The position numbers and the translations under genes are program-made. The notes under the pieces are model-generated. The model did no database searches, was not told the DNA's origin, and saw only the letters and a list, made by a program, of their open reading frames with translations. Below, one piece after another: positions 57,291-64,000 of a stretch of 64,000 nt of DNA. The stretch's first letter is position 1, and each line of letters starts with the position of its first letter. This DNA is from Plantago ovata (taxonomy: Eukaryota > Streptophyta > Magnoliopsida > Lamiales > Plantaginaceae): assembly GCA_028274465.1 (NCBI GenBank), contig CM051455.1, positions 106,266,942-106,330,941 on the forward strand. Reading direction: 5' to 3'.

Positions 57291-58545
57291 TGATGAATGT
57301 GTATTTTACACTTTCATTTGAGTCTTTTTCACCTATTTTAGCTATCCTCTATGTTAATTTAGCTATATTTTAGTGCATTTTATTAGAATAGTGTCACGTT
57401 TCCCTTTAGTTTTTATTTTACAGGTTTTGGTTGAAAAACGAGGTTTTCCGGGCAATTATATTGAAGTTGACAAGGAATTGGTGTTCCAGAAACCTATTTT
57501 GAGTATCTGAAGGTTTCCGGATAGGATTTGAAGTCTAGGGGTCGAATCTGGAGGTTAGAAGGCCACTAGAAGTCATAAACCGAGTCCGAAAAGGGGAAGA
57601 AATCCAAAAACACGCCGAAAATGCGTAAATTCCTGAATAATACTCCCGGGCGAATCGCCCGGGATGTGGGACGAATCGCCCCACACCAGGCGACTCGCCC
57701 GGTGTGTGGGGCGCTTCGCCCCACACTATTTCGAAGCCTATATATAGTTGCTCAGTTTTTCTCCGATTTTCATACTTTTCCAGACCTATTATCTCACCTT
57801 TCTCTGTAGTTTTAGGTAGGAACTTCCCAGAGCATGTTCTGGGGGTTCGTAGCTTAGGAGATACTTTTTCATAGCAGTTTGGAGCTTGTACGATCGCGAT
57901 TCTTTGGAGATTGACAACCTTCGGTAACATTGTATCTTACAGTTTTTCTACTTATTTTTATATATCTTTCAACATGTTTTCTTCTATGATTTCTGTTGAT
58001 TGCATGACAACTATGAGTAGCTAAACTTATCGTTGGTGATAGTATGTGAATTCTTAGCGAAGGGTTGATAATTATGCTAATGGCTACATCGCGCATTATA
58101 CTCCGTGTTATTGCTTTATTTCTTTGATCTATCTAAATCTCTATCTTCGTATTGTTGATTAATTATTGCACACAATTGGAAAATTCATTGGTCTTTGACC
58201 TATCTAAATCTATATCTTCGTAGTGTTTGATAATTACAGCAGGACAATTCATTGATCAAAGATCTCTATGCAAAACCGAGGAATTTACGCATGATTATTA
58301 ACCCGTTATGCTTTGAAGGACCATACTATCACCAATCTCCATTATCTGTTAAGAAAAACTTTTGCTAAACCGTCTGCTGTTTTATATTCTCAAATTAGAT
58401 TAGATAAAGCTAGTTATAGTCCTTAGAGATCGACACTCGAGGTTATTCTACTGCTACTCTACGGTTTTCGTTGTAGTTGTGAATTGCCTTTGGCTAAATA
58501 ACAAATTTATTTGATAATCCGGAACTGACAATCCGCGCATCATCA
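57291..58545 (+). repeat. 5' LTR of the truncated gag-protease element
   Basis: TGATGAATGTG...CATCATCA. A four-palindrome GC block lies at 57644-57726 and a TATA box at 57739-57746. Confidence 0.92.
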
Positions 58546-58548
58546 AAT

Positions 58549-58566
58549 TGGCGCCGTTGCCGGGGA
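58549..58566 (+). promoter_or_regulatory. primer-binding site, tRNA-Asp
   Basis: TGGCGCCGTTGCCGGGGA, an exact match to the tRNA-Asp complement, 3 bp after the LTR. Confidence 0.92.
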
Positions 58567-58690
58567 CTATACTCCTTTTTCCTGTTTAATTTGTTTATAT
58601 TTTCAGCATTCAATTCCTAATTCTAGTTATTTTAGTTTTCATTTTTAATCTCTCTCTGATACTGCTTTCCTAGTCTGTTACAGATAGTTT

Positions 58691-60821
58691 ATGCCACATA
58701 CACGATCTAGAGGAACACCGCTTGCTGATTCAATTGCTGAGATCGACAGAGTCTACCACCAAAGAAGGCGACTACTTCAAAGGCGTGAGCTAGAGGAAAT
58801 AGAGGATACCGATTTCTCTAAATCTCTACACAGTCTTTTCAAGGAAATCGACAGAATGGCAGAAGCTAGACCACTGAAAGCATGGGTTCAACCCTCCAAG
58901 GATCGTATGAGGGGACCAGCGATTGTTCTTTCGTCTGCAACTCGAGATCTGGAAATCAAGAACCACGCATTCCAACAACTTCCGAGGTTCTATGGCTTAG
59001 CAAGGGAATATGTGATGGGGTACTTGCACGATATCGATGATTTCGTCAACCAACTCCCACGACCCGGAGCTGAAATAACAACGGATGAGTTAAGGATGAA
59101 GGTTTTTGCTATGGGGCTTGGCGACAGAGCCAAGTCGTGGTTGAGTTCTCTACCAGCAGGCTCGCTGGACACTTGGGAGAAGGTTTTTTCAGTTTTCATG
59201 GAAAAATACTTCCCTCACACCTTGACTTCCGCGTTGAAGGCGCAAATCACTCGATTCAAACAGGACTATGATGAGACCATCTACACCGCGTTTGAGAGGT
59301 TCCAAGATCTCATGAACAAGTGCCCTCACCATGGTTTTGAGCTTTCTGAACTAGTCCAACACTTCTACAATGGACTAACCTTCGAGAACCAACAAGTGGT
59401 GGATTTCCAATGCCGAGGCAATATTTGGGAGGAAATAGCAGAAGCCGTCTGGACAGTTTTCGAAAGGCTTGCTAAGGGTTCGCAGTTCAAGGACCCAAGG
59501 GCAATGGTTAGGAGATGTGGACCTGAAGCTCCACCGACTCAAGAAGCCCCTATGTATAGGGGGAATGGGGATCAATTCGAGTGCTTTACCAACGAATTGA
59601 AGCAAGTCCTCAAGAGCGCCGCTGGAACAACTGTTTCGAACGAAGTTTGCCGAATATGCAAGAACTATGGGCATGGGGCTCATATGTGTAGATCGGAGAT
59701 TGCGTATGATGATGGCAACTGGGCTCAAGGAGGCGAAGAGGAAGCCTTTGCTACGGAGTTTGGTACTGAAGAAGCTAGCTACAGACAAGACGGTAGGAAT
59801 CCTCGAGGTGGATTTTGGAGAAGAGGGTTCCGAAACAATCAAGGATATACACCAGCTAGCCAAACTTATGGCCCTAACCAAGACCGTAGTAGGCTTAACT
59901 ATGGTAATGACCGAAAGAGCAACCGAAGTCGAAGTCGGCTCAACTGATGGAGAACTTGCAAAAGATGGTTGATCACACCCAAAGTTTTCTCAAACGTTAT
60001 GAAGAAGATTATGAGAAGACTAGGGCAAGGCTTGATAGGTTGGAAGAGAGCACTAGACTTGCCCAACAAAAGATGCAAGAGTTGATCGACCGAGGAGCAA
60101 GTAGGGAACAAGGCAAGCTGCCTAGCAACACTGAGAAGTCAATGTCCATTCCCATGGCGAGTGATCTTCCTGTTGAAATCACCATCAAGAAGGTTGCTAA
60201 GTGTGAGTGTTGCGAGGGGGAAGTGCCCCCGCAGGCTAAGGAAGAAGAGAAGGACCTTAGTTCTGACGAGAGTGAAGAGGAGCAAGAGGATCCCGAGCCA
60301 CTCCCTCAAAGTTTCGATATTAAGGTCGGGATTGGTGAGCTTGAAGATGTCCGTGCCACACTAGACACGGGATCCTACTCTAATGTGCTCCCTTCGAATG
60401 TGTTTGAGAAGAGTAGCCTTGGAAAACTATCTGAGCATAAGGATATTGTGCAACTGGCGGATGGATCCTTTGTGAGCCCGAAGGCGTTGTGAAGAATGTA
60501 TTGGTCAAGATTGATGAAACTTCTGTATACACCAATTTTGTAGTTATGCCGGCGTCTACACCTGGGACGGGGGATGTCATTCTCTTGGAGAGGACGTTCT
60601 TGACTAAGCTACGCTCCGTGATGGACATCTACCAAAGAACTTGGACTATTGAGGTGGATGGCAAGCGACATGTGTTGCGAGCCATATGTGATCCGCCTGA
60701 TACTTCTCACACTACTCACTACTGTGGTTTTGCAGACTATGTTCATTCTTTTTCACAGGTTCGTGGTATGAGGATGAGATCCATGAAAGGGAAGTCTAGT
60801 ACCCTGAAGAAAAAGAGCTAG
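58691..60821 (+). pseudogene. gag-pro: gag-aspartic protease gene, two breaks
   Basis: Closely similar to the intact 682-residue frame at 3234-1186. The first frame (58691-59947) has the gag core (GLGDRAKSWLSSLPAGSLDT) and the knuckle CRICKNYGHGAHMC. It ends where a stretch present in the sister copy is missing. The second frame (59947-60492) has the coiled-coil-like part and the protease site DTGSYSNVLP. A one-base loss near 60477 moves the rest to the frame of 60489-60821. The N-terminus has about 20 residues (ELEEIEDTDFSKSLHSLF) that the sister copy lacks. Confidence 0.88.
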
Positions 60822-61298
60822 GCACAGACAGGAGTCGAGTCAAAGACTTTAAACAATGGCGCTATCCGGGAGGCAACCTGGAGTTTTTATCGCTTTATTG
60901 CATGCATTCATACTTAAACAATTTGCTTTTCATATGTGAATATTGTTCGTCTCTGTGTCGTATGTGCTTATGTTATGCTTGAGTGAAATTTTTCGAGTGG
61001 TTTTATGAGAAAAATGGCTTTCAGGGACTTAAAACCGTGTTTTTTCCGGAGGATTTCATCTCCCCGCATCAGGGAGTAGGGGGCGAATCGCCCCCCATGG
61101 GGGGCGAATCGCTTCGTATGGGGCGACTCGCCCCGCACCGGGGGCGACTCGCCCCACGATCTCTAAAGAATAAAAACGCGGAAGTCCTCTTTTTCAGCTC
61201 ATTTTCTTCATTCTCTCCACCTTCTCTCCAAAAACCGAATTTCGCGATTTTAGCTTCAAATCTTCATAACTTCTTCATTTCTTCACCAACTTTAGTGT
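60822..61298 (+). other. shortened 3' UTR with palindromic array
   Basis: The first 90 bp match the sister element's 3' untranslated region. The rest is different, with a GC block at 61077-61155 made of GGGCGAATCGCCCC and GGGCGACTCGCCCC palindromes. The hairpin and polypurine modules are absent. Confidence 0.7.
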
Positions 61299-61397
61299 TC
61301 TACTGCTACACTACGGTTTTCGTTGTAGTTGTGAATTGCCTTTGGCTAAATAACAAATTTATTTGATAATCCGGAATTGACAATCCGCGCATCATCA
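61299..61397 (+). repeat. remnant of 3' LTR (last 99 bp)
   Basis: CTGCTACACTACGGTTTTCG... to CATCATCA, matching the end of the 5' LTR at 58545. Confidence 0.88.
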
Positions 61398-61402
61398 TTG
61401 GT

Positions 61403-62291
61403 CCCTTTAAACAACAAGAAAAGACTAGAAGGGGGGTGTGAATAGTCTTTTCAAACTATTCGTCGTTTAAAACATTCTCAGCAAGTGCTTATTACTTTTC
61501 AGTAATGAGTTTGCTGGTACTTAACTTTCTCAGCATGTACTTGTTACTTTTCAGTAACGAGTTTACTGGTACTTTAAAAACAGAGTGCGGAAGACTTTAT
61601 ACAATAAGTGCTTTTTCAGAGAATGCTAGTTTCAGCAAGTGAGCAGAGTGTCAGTTTACAAAAAGTGTAGCTTGCGGAAAACTAAATGCGGTAAAGTAAA
61701 TCACACAAACACTTTTATAGTGGTATCTGAGAGTGGCGTAATCTCTCAACTAATCCAGTTTGTCCTTTCTAGGACTAAATCCACTAAGATAAGATGTGAG
61801 GTTCCTTACAAATCCTATCACTAATGATTCTTCAGAAACCAAAGGACACTTACTTCGTTTCCAACCTAACTAGAGAACTGTAACCTTGTTCTCCACCAAA
61901 CTTGGGACTTATAATCAGCAACACAATGCTTGATTAATTTCCCCTGAATTTCACGCCTGAAAATGGTGTTTAACAGTTAGAGAGGTTTGGGATGAGATGA
62001 CTTGAGTACAACTTTTCAGATATAACAAGTTATCTAAAGAAACACAACTTGTAATACTTTTCAGTAAGCAAGTTAAGTTGTTTCTGGTGTCAAGACTTGT
62101 TCTTGTTCAAAAGAAAGAACACTTAACTAATTTCTTAGTCGTGAATGTTCTACTTCTTCACAAGAAGCTTTTGTTTCAAGCTTAAGTCTTGGAACGGATC
62201 AATAGGCAGTAAAGAGTATAGAAGGTTTTGAGTGTTTAAAGCACAAGTGAGAGTTTGATCATGTTGTTGACACACTTCTACTCTTTGCCAA
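61403..62291 (+). repeat. second TGTTGGTCCC-type LTR, middle part
   Basis: Aligns with 19202-20101 of the solo LTR. Interrupted at 62291 by an Athila-like solo LTR. Confidence 0.9.
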
Positions 62292-62296
62292 ATGAC

Positions 62297-63546
62297 TGAT
62301 GAATGTGTATTTTACACTTTCATTCGAGTCTTTTTCACCTATTTTAGCTATCCTCTATGTTAATTTAGCTATATTTTAATGCATTTTATTAGAATAGTGT
62401 CACGTTTCCCTTTAGATTTTATTTTACAGGTTTTGGTTGAAATTCGAAGATTTCCGGGCAATTATATTGAAGTTGACAAGGAATTGGTGTTCCAGAAGCC
62501 TATTTGGAGTATCTGAAGGTTTCCGGATAGGATTTGGAGTCTAGGGGCCGAATCTGGAGGTTAGAAGGCTACTAGAACTCAGAAACCGAGTCCGAAAAGG
62601 GGAAGAAATCCAAAAACGCGTCGAAAACACGGAATTCCGCGAGAATTTCTCTGGGGCGAAACGCCCCACAGTATTTCGGGGCCTATATATAGTTGCTCAG
62701 TTTTCTCCGAAAATCATATCTTTCCAGACCTACTTTCTCACCTCTGTATATAGTTTTAGGTAGGAACTTTCCGGGGCCTGTCCTGGGTGTTCTGTAGCTT
62801 AGGGGATACTTTTTCATAGCAGATTGGAGCTCGTAGGATCGCAATTCCTCGTAGATTGACAACCTTCGGTAACTTGTATCTTACAGTTTAATCTACTTAT
62901 TTTATATGTCTTTCAATATGTTTTCTTCTATGATTTCTGTTGATTGCATGCCTATTATGAGTAGCTAAACTTATCGTTGGTGGTAGTATGTGAATTCTTA
63001 GCGAAGGGAAGATAATCATGCTAATGGCTATATCGCGCATTATACTCCGTGTCATTGCTTTATTTCGTTGATCAGGCACAACCTAAATTCTCGTATGTTG
63101 TATTAATTATTATGCACAATTGGACAATTGTCTACCATCAGACCAATTATCTTCGTAGTGTTGAATAATTACGGAACACATTAGGACAAATAGTGATTGA
63201 CTTGTCAGACCAATTATCTTCGTAGTGCTTAATATTTGCAACAGGACACTAGATTGATTCAAAGGTCTCTATGCAAGACCGAGGAATTTATGCATGATTA
63301 TCGACCCGTTATGTTAAGAAGGACCATACTATCACCAATCTTCATTATCTGCTAGAAACCCCCATTTGCTATCTGTCTGCTGTTTTATATTCTCTTCTTA
63401 AATAGATAAAGCTAGTTATAGTCCTGAGAGAACGACACTCGAGTCATTCTACTGCTACACTACGGTTTTCGTTGTAGTTGTGGATTGCCTTTGGCTAATT
63501 ACAAATTTATTTGCTTGAATTCGGAGCACGACATCCGCGTTCATCA
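62297..63546 (+). repeat. Athila-like solo LTR inside the copia-type LTR
   Basis: 1250 bp, TGATGAATGTG...GTTCATCA, flanked by the 5-bp duplication ATGAC (62292-62296 and 63547-63551). It has a single GC palindrome (GGGGCGAAACGCCCC, 62653-62667) and a TATA box at 62683-62690. No internal region. Confidence 0.93.
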
Positions 63547-63551
63547 ATGAC

Positions 63552-64000
63552 CTCTATTTATATTGTCTCAAGGGAGCCGTTTGAATTTCGAATTCTAAGG
63601 CTTTGCACATTAAGAAGTCACTATCTTGCTTTTGTACTTTCAGCAGCGTCCTTCATTTGTCTTCTAGTCTTAATGTTCTTCGCGTGCATACTTTGCATTT
63701 AATGTTCATTTGAATCAATTTAAAATGTGAACGTTGGAGCCAAAATGCAAGTACTCTTCAGCAAGGAGGTCACATATGTTTTTCAGCAAGTGGTCAGTCT
63801 CAGTTTCAGCAAGCACAACCTACTCTGTCATATAGATTTTCACTTATGCAAGCTGTTGCTGAAAATCTCACTTTCTGAGCAACATGTGCCTTTGTAGATA
63901 CCTTTGGCATAATTCTTCTAAGTCTTCAGTCTTCGAATCTTCAAGTTTCTGAGCGGTTCTAATGCTTCAATAGTTCATTTGTAAAAACAAAGTACATCAT
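63552..64000 (+). repeat. second TGTTGGTCCC-type LTR, last part, runs off window
   Basis: Aligns with about 20102-20550 of the solo LTR. About 170 bp of the LTR should lie beyond the window, so whether this is a solo LTR or the 5' LTR of a full element cannot be decided here. Confidence 0.88.

Larger units (their letters stand above)
57291..61397 (+). mobile_element. Athila-like gag-protease element with truncated 3' end
   Basis: 5' LTR (57291-58545), exact tRNA-Asp primer site, frameshifted gag-protease (58691-60821), a short untranslated region, a GC palindrome array (61077-61155) and only the last 99 bp of the 3' LTR (61299-61397). The 5-bp target duplication TTGGT is intact on both sides (57286-57290 and 61398-61402), so the 3' LTR was lost by internal deletion after insertion. 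No pol genes. Confidence 0.9.

Noticed and set aside
59930..59960. Overlapping stop and start (TGATG) between two gag frames, like coupled reinitiation.
   Set aside because: The sister copy at 3234-1186 is one continuous frame with extra residues at this point, so the overlap is a deletion product.

Overview
This is nuclear DNA of a flowering plant, probably a eudicot. It is AT-rich and packed with plant transposon families: Athila-like gypsy elements primed by tRNA-Asp, copia elements primed by initiator tRNA-Met, a Sirevirus-like copia, a CACTA element, an L1 LINE and a second non-LTR element. Decayed pieces of plant gene families (a type-B response regulator and RPA-like OB-fold proteins) lie between them. 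I see no intact host gene, tRNA, rRNA or CRISPR array. The window looks like heterochromatic or pericentromeric sequence built by nested insertion. The species cannot be read from the sequence.

Layout. 1-4657 is a minus-strand gag-protease LTR element whose left end lies off the window. It interrupts a plus-strand Sirevirus-like copia, of which the end of RNase H (4660-4815), a broken env-like gene (6129-7949), the polypurine tract and the 3' LTR (8208-9024) remain. 9.7-12.2 kb is a decayed type-B response-regulator-like gene. 14.06-16.4 kb is a tandem array of about 427-bp units that carry a fossil of its first exon, with a second copy of its last exon embedded. A copia-type solo LTR (19197-20719, TSD ATGTA) and an Athila-like solo LTR (21190-22355, TSD AGCTC) follow. 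24256-27886 is a CACTA transposon (TSD ATT) with a broken TnpA/Ptta-like gene. 28.75-36.48 kb is a non-LTR retrotransposon with an apparent C-terminal restriction-like endonuclease, split by a complete 5.5-kb gag-only LTR element (29628-35137, TSD TGAAG). 38.0-38.9 kb holds an RPA-like OB-fold pseudogene.

39.2-57.3 kb is a nest of one copia family. A truncated gag-protease-integrase fragment is interrupted by an inverted LTR. That LTR is itself interrupted by a complete but defective copia element (41764-51684), and a further diverged LTR copy follows, carrying an L1 LINE (53031-56820, 16-bp TSD). 57284-64000 is a second copy of the 1.5-kb copia-type LTR. It is split first by an Athila-like gag element (57291-61397, TSD TTGGT) and then by an Athila-like solo LTR (62297-63546, TSD ATGAC).

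The most coherent unusual signal is the gag-only Athila-like family, present in five copies. It has no reverse transcriptase or integrase in any copy seen. Its LTRs carry GC-rich palindromic blocks (core GGGCGAATCGCCC and variants) immediately upstream of the TATA box. Similar blocks occur in the internal region, and its 3' untranslated region carries perfect hairpins each joined to a polypurine-tract-like run. No element here encodes a full set of replication functions.
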